Shown: one piece after another, positions 35,157 through 44,138 of the stretch | Layout: every line of letters begins with the position of its first letter | Position numbering within the stretch: position 1 is the stretch's first letter | DNA from: Litorimonas sp964610115 | GTDB taxonomy: Bacteria; Pseudomonadota; Alphaproteobacteria; Caulobacterales; Maricaulaceae | Direction: 5' to 3' | Length of the DNA: 64,000 nt | Assembly (NCBI GenBank): GCA_964610115.1 | Contig: CAZSUW010000002.1 | Coordinates: 1-64,000 of the forward strand | Made by a program: the position numbers and the translations under genes | Notes under the pieces: generated by a model | Told to the model about the DNA's origin: nothing | The model's input: only the letters and a program-made list of their open reading frames with translations | Database searches by the model: none

Positions 35157-36851
35157 GTGGCAATCACCGCATCTAATCCAGTACGCGAAGACAGTAGTCT
35201 TTTCGTCATTGCCGTCATGTGTGTCTTAGGGGCCTTTTGGTCCCTCTTTGCATGGGCTTTCGGCGCACCAAGTGCGGGTTCGCCGGGCCTCGCCATTCAT
35301 GGCCCCATCGCTATGGCCTTCTTCCTTGTTGGCGCGATTGCCGCGATTACCAAGAACTCGGTCGAAGTCAAAAAGGTCGATTACCGAGACTATAATGATG
35401 AAATCGTCAAAGCGGGGGTGATCGCTACGATGTTTTGGGGGCTTGCCGGCCTGCTGGTAGGCGTCATTATCGCCTGCCAGCTTGCCTGGCCAAACGTCTT
35501 CTATTTTGACGAGCTTGCCTGGACGAATTTCGGACGCCTGCGTCCGCTTCACACCTCTGCGGTGATTTTCGCCTTTGGTGGTAATGCCCTACTCGCGACA
35601 TCGTTTTATGTGGTGCAACGCACGACACGGACACGCCTTGCGGGCGGCTATTGGCCTTGGTTCGTTTTCTGGGGCTATCAGCTTTTTATCGTCCTAGCAG
35701 CAACAGGCTATCTGGCCGGGATTACCCAATCCAAAGAATATGCCGAACCCGAATGGTATGTCGATATTTGGCTAACCATTGTCTGGGTTGCCTACCTAGT
35801 GGTCTTCCTGCTCACGCTAGCCCGCCGTAAAGAGCCGCATATTTATGTTGCGAACTGGTTCTTCTTGGCCTTCATCGTCACCGTTGCGATCCTTCACGTT
35901 GTGAACAATCTGGCTCTGCCGACCGGTCTTTATAGCGCGAAGAGCTACTCCCTTTATGCGGGCGTCCAAGACGCCATGACGCAGTGGTGGTACGGCCACA
36001 ATGCGGTGGGTTTTTTCCTGACGGCAGGTTTCCTCGCCATCATGTATTACTTCATTCCGAAGCGAGCAAACCGTCCGGTGTGGAGCTATAAGCTCTCCAT
36101 CGTCCACTTCTGGTCTGTGATCTTCATCTATATTTGGGCCGGTCCGCACCACCTGCACTATACCGCTCTGCCGCAATGGACGCAGACGCTGGGCATGGTG
36201 TTCAGCCTGATGCTCTGGATGCCAAGCTGGGGCGGCATGATTAACGGGCTGATGACGCTATCCGGCGCGTGGGACAAACTTCGTACGGACCCCGTCCTTC
36301 GCATGCTTGTCGTGTCTGTGGCCTTTTACGGCATGGCGACATTTGAGGGCCCTCTCCTATCGATCCGCTACGTCAACGCCCTGTCTCACTACACGGATTG
36401 GGGTATCGGCCACGTCCACTCGGGCGCGCTGGGCTGGAATGGCTTCATCACCTTTGGAGCCATCTACTGCCTCGTGCCGTGGCTATGGAAAAAGAAGGAA
36501 CTCTATTCGCTCAAACTGGTCGAATGGCACTTCTGGCTCGCGACGCTGGGTATTGTCTTCTACATCTGCGCCATGTGGGTGTCCGGGATTGGCGAAGGCC
36601 TGATGTGGCGCGCTTATAATGAGCTAGGATTCCTGGAATATAGCTTCATCGAGACCGTTAGCGCCAAGCACATCGCCTATATCGTGCGCGCGGCGGGCGG
36701 AGCCCTCTATCTCGGTGGCGCGCTCATCATGTCCTACAATATCTATCAGACCATTAAAGGCCGCGGATTGGCTGAAGCGAAAGACGGGATTGAACCGTCC
36801 TTGCGTCAACCCATCCTGCCCTCTGGTGGTGTTCTGGGAGCGGCAGAATAA
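35157..36851 (+). CDS. ccoN: cbb3-type cytochrome c oxidase subunit I
   Basis: GTG at 35157, with AGGGGA 6 nt upstream, gives a 564-aa protein; a TTG 15 nt earlier is less likely. The twelve-helix heme-copper core has the heme and copper histidines: HTSAVIFAFGGNALLATSF, WWYGHNAVGFFLTAGF, WAGPHHLHYTALPQW (Cu-B pair) and HYTDWGIGHVHSGALGW (heme ligands). It reduces O2 to water at the inner membrane with high affinity. An N-terminal extension of some 90 residues with membrane segments makes it longer than many CcoN proteins. First gene of ccoNOQP, joined to ccoO by a one-base overlap. Confidence 0.97.
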   Translation: MAITASNPVREDSSLFVIAVMCVLGAFWSLFAWAFGAPSAGSPGLAIHGPIAMAFFLVGAIAAITKNSVEVKKVDYRDYNDEIVKAGVIATMFWGLAGLLVGVIIACQLAWPNVFYFDELAWTNFGRLRPLHTSAVIFAFGGNALLATSFYVVQRTTRTRLAGGYWPWFVFWGYQLFIVLAATGYLAGITQSKEYAEPEWYVDIWLTIVWVAYLVVFLLTLARRKEPHIYVANWFFLAFIVTVAILHVVNNLALPTGLYSAKSYSLYAGVQDAMTQWWYGHNAVGFFLTAGFLAIMYYFIPKRANRPVWSYKLSIVHFWSVIFIYIWAGPHHLHYTALPQWTQTLGMVFSLMLWMPSWGGMINGLMTLSGAWDKLRTDPVLRMLVVSVAFYGMATFEGPLLSIRYVNALSHYTDWGIGHVHSGALGWNGFITFGAIYCLVPWLWKKKELYSLKLVEWHFWLATLGIVFYICAMWVSGIGEGLMWRAYNELGFLEYSFIETVSAKHIAYIVRAAGGALYLGGALIMSYNIYQTIKGRGLAEAKDGIEPSLRQPILPSGGVLGAAE

Positions 36852-37588
36852 TGTTCATGGGATTACAAAAATCGCTCGAGCGGAATAGCTTCAAACTGCT
36901 GCTCGGCATTATCGCAACGGTCTCTGTCGGCGGTCTCGCTGAAATCGTACCGCTCTACTATGTCGACACAACGATTGAGGAAGTGGAAGGCATGCGCCCC
37001 TACTCCCCGCTCGAGCTCGCCGGGCGCAGCATCTATATCCGTGAAGGTTGCTATGTCTGCCATTCGCAGATGATCCGCCCTTTGCGCGACGAGGTGGAGC
37101 GCTACGGCCATTACAGCCTAGCCGCTGAGTCGATGTATGATCGTCCGTTTCAATGGGGATCAAAACGGACGGGCCCAGACCTAGCACGGGTTGGCGGCAA
37201 ATATTCCGACGAGTGGCATAAGTTACATCTGGAAGACCCACGCGCCGTTGTGCCTGAGAGTATCATGCCGCCCTACAAGTTCCTGAGCGAAACTAAGCTG
37301 GTTTACATGAATATCGCGGACGATCTGAAAGCGAATAAAGCCCTCGGCGTTCCCTATACAGACGAGATGATCGAAATGGCGGAAGCCGACATTAAAACGC
37401 AACTCGACGAATTTGCGGATGATTATGACGGCTTCATTGCCCGTTACCCCAAGGCTGTGGTGCGTGAGTTTGACGGCAATGCGCGCGAGATCACAGAGAT
37501 GGATGCGCTGATCGCCTACCTTCAAATGCTCGGCACGCTGGTCGAGTTCGAAGACTATGATCCGTTAGATCGGGAGAATGTCCGATGA
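36851..37588 (+). CDS. ccoO: cbb3-type cytochrome c oxidase subunit II (monoheme c)
   Basis: The 245-aa protein has one N-terminal membrane anchor and a single c-type heme site, EGCYVCHSQMIRP, near residue 68, with a distal methionine in VPESIMPPYKFL. It passes electrons from CcoP to CcoN. Its start overlaps the ccoN stop by one base and its stop overlaps ccoQ by four. Confidence 0.97.
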   Translation: MFMGLQKSLERNSFKLLLGIIATVSVGGLAEIVPLYYVDTTIEEVEGMRPYSPLELAGRSIYIREGCYVCHSQMIRPLRDEVERYGHYSLAAESMYDRPFQWGSKRTGPDLARVGGKYSDEWHKLHLEDPRAVVPESIMPPYKFLSETKLVYMNIADDLKANKALGVPYTDEMIEMAEADIKTQLDEFADDYDGFIARYPKAVVREFDGNAREITEMDALIAYLQMLGTLVEFEDYDPLDRENVR

Positions 37589-37761
37589 GTTATGATAGCG
37601 TTGCGCATTTCGTAAAGCTCGGCGGGACTGTCGCGTTTTTCACCCTTTTTCTCGGCGTCCTACTCTACACGTTTTGGCCGGGTAATCAGGAGCGCTTTAA
37701 GCGCGCCGCCCATCGTCCGTTAGAAGATGAAAGCCCTATTGCTGAGGAGGCCTCAGAATGA
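37585..37761 (+). CDS. ccoQ: cbb3-type oxidase assembly/stability subunit CcoQ
   Basis: A 58-aa reading frame (MSYDSVAHFVKLGGTVAFFT start) fits exactly between ccoO and ccoP with 4-nt ATGA overlaps on both sides. It has one membrane helix (AFFTLFLGVLLYTFWP) and a charged cytoplasmic tail, the CcoQ/FixQ layout. CcoQ stabilises the oxidase complex. Confidence 0.95.
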   Translation: MSYDSVAHFVKLGGTVAFFTLFLGVLLYTFWPGNQERFKRAAHRPLEDESPIAEEASE

Positions 37762-38666
37762 GCGACCAACCCCAACAGGACAGCGTCACTGGTGAATTCA
37801 CGACAGGCCATGAATGGGACGGGATTGAGGAGCTAAACACGCCCATGCCGCGATGGTGGTTATGGATTTTCTACGCCACGATCATCTTTTCCATTGGCTA
37901 TTGCATTGCCATGCCAGCCATCCCCCTTTTGAAGCAAGCCACGCCAGGCGTTCTGGGTGAATTTGCCCGCGAAGATGTTATGGCCGACATGGCCGCACTT
38001 AAAGCTGAGCGTGAAGAGTTCGCTGTCAGACTTGACGGCGCGAGCCTTGAAGACATTCGCGCCGATGACGAATTGTTTCGTTTTGCCATGGCATCCGGAA
38101 AATCGGCCTTTGGCGATAATTGCGCGACATGTCACGGCAGCGGCGCGCAGGGCTTTCCCGGCTATCCCAATTTGAACGATGATGTCTGGCTTTGGGGCGG
38201 GAGCTTCGAAGAAATCCGCAATTCGATCCGCGTTGGCATTCGGTCCACTCACAGCGAAACCCGAATGAGCCTGATGCAAGCCTATGGGCGTGATGGCTTC
38301 CTCACCCGCGATGAAATCCGCGATGTGGCCGAATACATCACGTCAATTTCTGGCGGCGAGGGCGATGCGAAGCGTGTACCCGCCGGCGCCGCTATATACG
38401 CCGAGAATTGCGTCAGCTGTCATGGTGAAACCGGTCTTGGCGATCGTAGCCAAGGCGTGCCGAACCTCACGGATCAAGAATGGCTCTATGGCGGCGACAT
38501 TGAAAGCCTTGTCGCCACGCTTTACGGCGGTCGCGCTGGTGTTATGCCACAATGGGAAGAGCGGCTTGATGCGCATACCATAACGGCTCTGGCGCTATAT
38601 GTGCATGCCCTCGGTGGTGGGGAGACCTCTTTGCCGACCTCGGGCGATACAGAGAGCCTCGATTAG
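37758..38666 (+). CDS. ccoP: cbb3-type cytochrome c oxidase subunit III (diheme c)
   Basis: The 302-aa protein has the CcoP N-terminal pattern (HEWDGIEELNTPMPRWWLW with a membrane helix) and two c-type heme sites, NCATCHG near residue 123 and NCVSCHG near residue 221. It takes electrons from soluble or membrane cytochromes c and passes them to CcoO. The Ccm genes at 54-58 kb would attach its hemes. Confidence 0.97.
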   Translation: MSDQPQQDSVTGEFTTGHEWDGIEELNTPMPRWWLWIFYATIIFSIGYCIAMPAIPLLKQATPGVLGEFAREDVMADMAALKAEREEFAVRLDGASLEDIRADDELFRFAMASGKSAFGDNCATCHGSGAQGFPGYPNLNDDVWLWGGSFEEIRNSIRVGIRSTHSETRMSLMQAYGRDGFLTRDEIRDVAEYITSISGGEGDAKRVPAGAAIYAENCVSCHGETGLGDRSQGVPNLTDQEWLYGGDIESLVATLYGGRAGVMPQWEERLDAHTITALALYVHALGGGETSLPTSGDTESLD

Positions 38667-38683
38667 AGGCTTTTGAGCGGACA

Positions 38684-40180
38684 ATGACCGAGCTTAATAT
38701 CGCGCGGCCTTTGGTGGCCCCGAATGTGGAGCAATCCCGCGCGGTCGCCAGTTCGCCATCCACACCGCGCAGCCTCTATGTTAAACGGGAAAAACTCTAC
38801 CCTAAGGCCGTAAAGGGCGTCTATCGTCGTTTAAAGTGGATCGCCTTGTTCGTCCTTTTGGGCATTTACTACATCGTGCCCTGGCTGCGTTGGGAACGCG
38901 GCGTCGGTCAGCCCGATCAAGCGGTTCTGATCGATTTTGAAAATGCGCGCTTTTACTTCTTCTTTATCGAGATCTGGCCGCAGGAAGTCTATTACATCAC
39001 AGGGCTTTTAATCCTGGCTGCCTTAGGGCTTTTCCTGGCGACATCTCTATTCGGTCGTGTGTGGTGTGGTTTTGCCTGCCCGCAGACAATCTGGACTGAT
39101 CTCTTCATCGCTGTTGAACGGTTTTTCGAAGGGGACCGAAATGCCCGTATGCGGCGGGATAAAAAACCTTGGTCGTTTGACAAGCTCTGGCGAAAATCCG
39201 CAAAACATGTCACGTGGATAATCGTGGCCGCTGCTACGGGTGGCGCGTGGATATTGTATTTCCATGACGCCCCGACGATTGCGCGGGATTTCCTGACAGG
39301 TCACGCGCCAACGACGTCCTATGTCTTTGCTGCGCTCCTCACCTTTACCACCTATTGGCTCGCTGGGCATATGCGCGAGCAGGTTTGCACTTATATGTGC
39401 CCTTGGCCACGTATTCAGGCGGCGCTGATCGATGATGAAGCGCTAAACGTGACCTATCGTTATGATCGCGGCGAACCACGCGGCTCTTTAAAAAAATCAG
39501 CGGCCTTTGCCAAAAAAGGCGACTGTATCGATTGTCGCCAATGTATCGCCGTCTGCCCCGTTGGGATTGATATTCGTAACGGTCCGCAACTGGAATGTAT
39601 TGGCTGCGGCCTGTGCATCGATGCCTGTAACGCTGTAATGGATAAGGTTGAGCGGCCCAAATGGTTAATCGCTTTTGACACAGATAAGAACGTACAGCGG
39701 CGATTGGCGGGCGAAGCCCCTAAATATCGCCTTATTCGAGCGCGCACAATCAGCTATGCGCTGATCATTGCGGCCATTGCCGCTTTCATGCTGGGCGCTT
39801 TGGCCAACCGGAGCGAGTTAGACTTAAGCGTCACCCGCGACCGGAATCCGAACTTTGTGCGCCTGTCTGATGGTGGCGTACGCAACGGCTACACGCTTAA
39901 AGTTCTCAACAAGGCCAGCGAACCGCGGCAAATGATTGTCAGCTTTGTCGGCCTAGCTGAGGAGGCTATGCCGGCCTTATCCATGGCCGGTCGGCCAGAC
40001 ATGACCGAAATGCGGATTGATGTGCCGATTGATGACACGCGGGATTTCAAAATCTATCTCGCCGTCGATAATCCCGGTCTGCTGAATACCCGGACTGATT
40101 TTTTCTTCCAAGTACGCGACCTCGAAACAGACGAGACTTCTCAAGAGCGCGCTGTCTTTATTAGCGGAGATTCAAAATGA
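38684..40180 (+). CDS. ccoG: cbb3 oxidase assembly Cu/4Fe-4S protein CcoG (FixG/RdxA)
   Basis: The 498-aa membrane protein has about five membrane segments, a NosR/NapH-like WCGFACPQTIWTDLF and CTYMCPWPRIQ, and two 4Fe-4S motifs (CIDCRQCIAVCPVGI, CIGCGLCIDACN). A C-terminal Ig-like periplasmic domain follows. CcoG is implicated in cupric ion reduction during cbb3 copper-site assembly. Its stop overlaps ccoH by 4 nt. Confidence 0.95.
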   Translation: MTELNIARPLVAPNVEQSRAVASSPSTPRSLYVKREKLYPKAVKGVYRRLKWIALFVLLGIYYIVPWLRWERGVGQPDQAVLIDFENARFYFFFIEIWPQEVYYITGLLILAALGLFLATSLFGRVWCGFACPQTIWTDLFIAVERFFEGDRNARMRRDKKPWSFDKLWRKSAKHVTWIIVAAATGGAWILYFHDAPTIARDFLTGHAPTTSYVFAALLTFTTYWLAGHMREQVCTYMCPWPRIQAALIDDEALNVTYRYDRGEPRGSLKKSAAFAKKGDCIDCRQCIAVCPVGIDIRNGPQLECIGCGLCIDACNAVMDKVERPKWLIAFDTDKNVQRRLAGEAPKYRLIRARTISYALIIAAIAAFMLGALANRSELDLSVTRDRNPNFVRLSDGGVRNGYTLKVLNKASEPRQMIVSFVGLAEEAMPALSMAGRPDMTEMRIDVPIDDTRDFKIYLAVDNPGLLNTRTDFFFQVRDLETDETSQERAVFISGDSK

Positions 40181-40662
40181 ACCCCGACATGCAGAACTCA
40201 GGAACAAAGACGACATGGAAACTCAAAGGCCGACATGTCCTCGCGGCTGTTGTCGGGTTTTTCGGCTTTCTGATTGTCGCCAATGCCGCGTTCATCAATA
40301 TGGCAGTCAGCACCCATCGCGGTGAGGATGTACGGAAATCCTATCGACAAGGATTAGAGTATAACGCTCAAATTGCGCGTCGCGCGGCTCAAGTTGACCT
40401 CGGCTGGGTGATTGATCTGGACTATGGCGAGAAACAATCTGTCATTACTATCACCAACGCAGAAGGCGAAACAATAAAGGGGCTGGAAATCATTGGCACG
40501 CTCCGCCACCCCGTAGACCGCAATCGGGATGAACCCCTACTTTTCGAAGAGACACGCGCTGGCGTTTATATTGCCCCCCTGCCCGAGGTGGAGGGTCGCT
40601 GGAACCTCCGCGCCGAAGCCCTCGACGCACCGATGACATTGCAATCCGAGATTCGCCTCTAG
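40177..40662 (+). CDS. ccoH: cbb3 oxidase assembly protein CcoH (FixH)
   Basis: The 161-aa protein has one N-terminal membrane helix (LAAVVGFFGFLIVANAAFI) and the FixH pattern STHRGEDVRKSYRQGLEYN, followed by an Ig-like periplasmic domain. It stabilises the assembling oxidase and acts with CcoG and CcoI. Next gene begins immediately after its stop codon. Confidence 0.92.
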   Translation: MNPDMQNSGTKTTWKLKGRHVLAAVVGFFGFLIVANAAFINMAVSTHRGEDVRKSYRQGLEYNAQIARRAAQVDLGWVIDLDYGEKQSVITITNAEGETIKGLEIIGTLRHPVDRNRDEPLLFEETRAGVYIAPLPEVEGRWNLRAEALDAPMTLQSEIRL

Positions 40663-42906
40663 GTGGATACGTCATTCGACATCGCCGCCAATGAAGGCTG
40701 TCCGTCTGGTTTGGCCCTGCCGTCATCCTATGAAGATCCCGGCAGCGCGGTGCAGGATGTTCGCGACCATGTATTGTTTTTAGGCGAAGGACGGTTCTGC
40801 TTGGAACTTGTCGTCCGCGGCGCAAAATGCGGCGGCTGTCTTTCCAAAATCGAAACCGGCTTGCGCGGGATAGATGGTGTCGAAAGCGCACGGATGAACC
40901 TGTCCACCGCTCGGATAAAAACGACTTGGAGAGGGTCGCCAGACATTGCCGCTCACATAACGCAAACGCTTAGCGATCTTGGCTATGCCGCAACTCCGTT
41001 TTTTGAAGATGGCGATCAAGTCGAACGCAAGACCGAACAGTCCCGACTGCTCAGAGCCATGGCCGTAGCCGCCTTCGCGACAATGAACGTGATGATGCTA
41101 TCCGTTGCAGTCTGGTCTGGCGGGGAGGATATGGCCAGCTCGACCCGCACAATGTTGCATTGGATTTCGGCATTCATCGCCCTGCCGGTTATTGCATTTT
41201 CTGGTCAGACATTCTTCCGCTCCGCCCTTGTCGCATTAAAGTCCCGAGCGGCGAATATGGACGTGCCGATTTCCTTGGCGCTCTTATTGGCCTGTGGGCT
41301 TAGCGTGCATGAAACAATCGCCGGTTATCCTGACACCTATTTTGACGCCGCGCTGATGCTGACCTTCCTCCTGCTGATTGGTCGGTATCTGGATGCGCGA
41401 TTGAAAGCCCGCGCCGGCGACGCCGCCCACCGCTTAGCTACATTGGAAGCGCCAAGCGCCTTGCTGATCGAAGGGGATGGACAGCCACGAACTTTGCCAA
41501 GCCGCGACCTTCAGCCCGGTGACCTGATCCTGATTCCAGCGGGTCAACGCATTCCAGCGGACTGCGTCATTGAACAGGGTCGCACGACTATTGATGCCCA
41601 CATTGCCACGGGGGAAAGCCTGCCTATCAAAGCGGACATTGGCACCACACTTTATTCGGGCTCGTTGAATATAGGGCACCCCATCGAAGCCAGAGTGATG
41701 TCAGCAGCCAGCAATTCTTTCCTGTCTGAGGTCCGCGATATGGTCGAGTTTGGTTTGCAAGAGCGTAGCCATTATTCGCGTCTCGCAGATCGGGTTGCTC
41801 GCGCTTATGTGCCTGTCGTCCATACGCTCGCTTTATTAACAGGTTTGGGGTGGTGGCTTTTCAGCGGGGACATTCGGACCGCGCTTCTCAATGCCATGGC
41901 CGTTTTGATTATCACCTGTCCGTGCGCCTTGGGCCTCGCCATTCCTGCCGTACAGATCGTTACGACCGGGCGACTATTTGCCAAAGGTATCATCGTCAAA
42001 AGTGGAGATGCATTAGAACGGCTGGCCATGATCACCCATGCGGTTTTTGATAAGACCGGGACATTGACCGAGGGTAAAATGGTCTTGGCCCACAAAAAAA
42101 CGATACCCGCAGACGCACTCACAGCCGCCGCCAGTCTCGCTGATGCTTCCAGACACCCAATCGCCCGTGCCGTTGCAACCGCGACAACTAACCGTGTCAA
42201 TATTATAGATCGTCAAGAACATGTTGGCGAGGGGCTCTATGGCCGATTGTCGGATGGACGCGGACTTCGCTTAGGCTCTGCCGCTTGGGTGTACGCTGAC
42301 CTATCATGTGACCCAAAAATGGATTTGTCTGGCACGTGGGTTCACCTTGAAGGAGGCTCGCCTTATCGTCTGAGATTTGAGGAATCGATCCGCGATGGTG
42401 CCGCCAAGACTCTGGCGGATTTGAAACGACTTGGTGTGTCTTCCGAAATCCTGTCAGGGGACACAGAAAGTAAAACCGCAGATATTGGAAGGGCCTTAGG
42501 TGCAAGCGCGAAAGGCGGCGTCCTGCCGCGTGGAAAACATGCCGCTATTAAGGAGGTCCAATCCGAAACACATCGCATTTTAATGGTCGGCGATGGCATT
42601 AATGATGCCCCTGCCCTGGCGGCGGCCGACGCCTCTATAGCGCTGGCCTCCGCAAGTGATATTTCCAGGGCCGCAGCAGACATGATTATCTTGGATGACC
42701 GGATTGAAGCTGTGGCCGAGAGCGTCCACATGGCACAAACAGCAAGGCGTAGAATTCGCGAAAACCTGTCTCTGGCGATCCTTTATAATTTCTGCGCCAT
42801 TCCTTTGGCGATAGCCGGTCTTGTAAATCCGCTCATTGCCGCCGTCGCAATGTCGGGTTCATCTTTGCTTGTAACCGCGAATGCCCTACGTATGGCGCGG
42901 TTATGA
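40663..42906 (+). CDS. ccoI: Copper-exporting P-type ATPase for cbb3 assembly (FixI)
   Basis: The product is 747 aa from a GTG start. It has a heavy-metal-binding domain with KCGGCLSKIE near residue 51, eight membrane segments including the CPC metal site in ITCPCALGLAIP, the phosphorylation motif DKTGTLTEG, an HP dipeptide in SRHPIARAV and the hinge GDGINDAPAL. CcoI-type (CopA2) ATPases deliver copper to the periplasm for the CcoN Cu-B centre. The ccoS start overlaps the stop (ATGA). Confidence 0.96.
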   Translation: MDTSFDIAANEGCPSGLALPSSYEDPGSAVQDVRDHVLFLGEGRFCLELVVRGAKCGGCLSKIETGLRGIDGVESARMNLSTARIKTTWRGSPDIAAHITQTLSDLGYAATPFFEDGDQVERKTEQSRLLRAMAVAAFATMNVMMLSVAVWSGGEDMASSTRTMLHWISAFIALPVIAFSGQTFFRSALVALKSRAANMDVPISLALLLACGLSVHETIAGYPDTYFDAALMLTFLLLIGRYLDARLKARAGDAAHRLATLEAPSALLIEGDGQPRTLPSRDLQPGDLILIPAGQRIPADCVIEQGRTTIDAHIATGESLPIKADIGTTLYSGSLNIGHPIEARVMSAASNSFLSEVRDMVEFGLQERSHYSRLADRVARAYVPVVHTLALLTGLGWWLFSGDIRTALLNAMAVLIITCPCALGLAIPAVQIVTTGRLFAKGIIVKSGDALERLAMITHAVFDKTGTLTEGKMVLAHKKTIPADALTAAASLADASRHPIARAVATATTNRVNIIDRQEHVGEGLYGRLSDGRGLRLGSAAWVYADLSCDPKMDLSGTWVHLEGGSPYRLRFEESIRDGAAKTLADLKRLGVSSEILSGDTESKTADIGRALGASAKGGVLPRGKHAAIKEVQSETHRILMVGDGINDAPALAAADASIALASASDISRAAADMIILDDRIEAVAESVHMAQTARRRIRENLSLAILYNFCAIPLAIAGLVNPLIAAVAMSGSSLLVTANALRMARL

Positions 42907-43052
42907 GCGCTATACTCTATCTCATCCCGATTGCATTGATTTTGGGATCAGCGGCTTTGGCGGCTTTTTTGTGGGCGATGAAGTCCGGTCAATTTGACGA
43001 TCCCGACGGGGACGCGCACCGGATACTCAACGACGACGATAAACCGCTTTAA
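42903..43052 (+). CDS. ccoS: cbb3 oxidase maturation protein CcoS
   Basis: A 49-aa frame starting MSAILYLIPIALILGSAAL overlaps the ccoI stop by 4 nt. One membrane helix followed by AMKSGQFDDPDGDAHRIL is the CcoS signature (the FDDPxGDAxRIL core). CcoS is needed for heme and copper insertion into the oxidase. It ends the cco series, and its stop overlaps that of a convergent small gene. Confidence 0.96.
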   Translation: MSAILYLIPIALILGSAALAAFLWAMKSGQFDDPDGDAHRILNDDDKPL

Positions 43053-43300
43053 GGCTTCTTTTTGGCTAGACTTTTTATGTCCGCCTTACGCGCCTGAGAA
43101 CAGAAGACATGACAGGCCATATGCTGTCGCTCTGGCTCTTCATTCGGATCAGTCGGTAGGTCTAAGAAGATGGTGTTTCCAAAACACGTCGTAATCGCCA
43201 AACGCGCATTTGACGACATCGCGGACATGGGCATCACTGAGGAGCCCAAAAAGGCCGCTAAAGAGGCAATTAGCGCAATCTGTCGAAGGTAGAGACGCAT
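43049..43300 (-). CDS. Small secreted Cys/His protein next to the cco operon
   Basis: The 83-aa product has a signal-peptide-like start (MRLYLRQIALIASLAAFL, then MSAMSS), a single TTCFGN cysteine and a HMACHVFCSQARK segment resembling a metal or heme-type cluster but without a CxxCH. The tail is basic. I do not recognise the family. It converges with ccoS, overlapping by 4 nt, and has a good FNR/FixK box 34 nt upstream, implying expression with cbb3 oxidase. A role in copper or heme handling is inference. The box is so close that the transcript may have almost no leader. Confidence 0.7.
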   Translation of the reverse strand: MRLYLRQIALIASLAAFLGSSVMPMSAMSSNARLAITTCFGNTIFLDLPTDPNEEPERQHMACHVFCSQARKADIKSLAKKKP

Positions 43301-43333
43301 AAGCTACACCTGTGGCGTTCTCTGGTCGTGCGC

Positions 43334-43347
43334 TTGACCCGGATCAA
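43334..43347 (-). promoter_or_regulatory. FNR/FixK box upstream of the 83-aa gene
   Basis: TTGACCCGGATCAA matches TTGAY-N4-ATCAA. Centred about 40 nt from the start codon at 43300. The only promoter it can serve at short range is that of the small minus-strand gene, since the next gene downstream on the plus strand points towards it. Confidence 0.75.
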
Positions 43348-43419
43348 GTTTCGGGCAGATGGCCTGATGCCCTTAAAATACATTCCTCCCGGCTTGTATC
43401 CTGTCGCAATCTATTCGTC

Positions 43420-44067
43420 TTAAGATAATGCCCCTGCCTCACGGCAGAGCTCATTATAAGATGTGATCGTGATCGTCCGCCTATTGGGGACTTGAACAAC
43501 TCCGGTGTCCTTCAAAGCCGTAACGCGACGGCTCACTGTCTCAATCGACATGCCGAGAAAGTCTGCAATATCAAGCCGGCTCATGGGCAGTTTCACATCG
43601 AAACTTTCCCCTTCACAGCCTTGTTTCTTTGCTAGCATGACGAAGAAGGCTGCTATTTTCTGACCTGCGCTTTTTTTCGTCAATGTTGTGATCATACGCT
43701 GCGCCGCGTCGAGTTGATCGCACGTTGTCTGGTAGAGCATTTTCTGAAGATCAATGTCTTCTCGAACATCAGCCAATGTCAATCGGGCCACAGAAGCCGT
43801 CGTGACACAAACAGCATTGTCCGAATAAGTTTCAGCAGAGGACATGCCGAAAAGCTCACCCGACGTAAAGAAACCCGAAATTTGACGAGAGCTGTCTTCG
43901 AGCAAACGAAAGACCATGACGACGCCGCTATTAACGTAGAAAAACCCGTCAACCGTATCGCCTTGATGATAAACCGCGCTCCGCGCAGGCAATAAGCGCC
44001 CTCGCTTTCGCGCCAGATTAACATGATCGATCGCATTGGATTGTCGAGGCCGGGTTAAGGTCAGCAT
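43420..44067 (-). CDS. fixK: Crp/Fnr-family regulator, FixK-like
   Basis: The 215-aa protein has a cyclic-nucleotide-binding-like beta-barrel (GDTVDGFFYVNSGVVMVFR) and a C-terminal winged helix with SRLDIADFLGMSIETVSRRVTAL, whose ETVSRR recognition helix fits TTGA-type boxes. It lacks the N-terminal cysteine cluster of oxygen-sensing FNR, as FixK proteins do, so control would come from FixLJ. AGGAGG precedes the start. It lies downstream of fixL, fixJ and a 118-aa gene on the same strand, and FNR/FixK boxes precede several genes here. Confidence 0.88.
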   Translation of the reverse strand: MLTLTRPRQSNAIDHVNLARKRGRLLPARSAVYHQGDTVDGFFYVNSGVVMVFRLLEDSSRQISGFFTSGELFGMSSAETYSDNAVCVTTASVARLTLADVREDIDLQKMLYQTTCDQLDAAQRMITTLTKKSAGQKIAAFFVMLAKKQGCEGESFDVKLPMSRLDIADFLGMSIETVSRRVTALKDTGVVQVPNRRTITITSYNELCREAGALS

Positions 44068-44106
44068 GGCATCCTCCTTGCCATACCCTCTGTCATCTTC
44101 AGGCCT

Positions 44107-44123
44107 GATGCGAAATTCGCATC
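44107..44123. promoter_or_regulatory. 17-bp palindrome upstream of the FixK-like gene
   Basis: GATGCGAA-A-TTCGCATC has perfect 8-bp arms around one base and lies 40 nt upstream of the regulator start. Next to it is TACGTAAAACTACG (44130-44143), which could be a response-regulator site. Either might be a FixJ or autoregulatory operator; no known consensus is claimed. Confidence 0.4.
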
Positions 44124-44138
44124 ATTACCTACGTAAAA

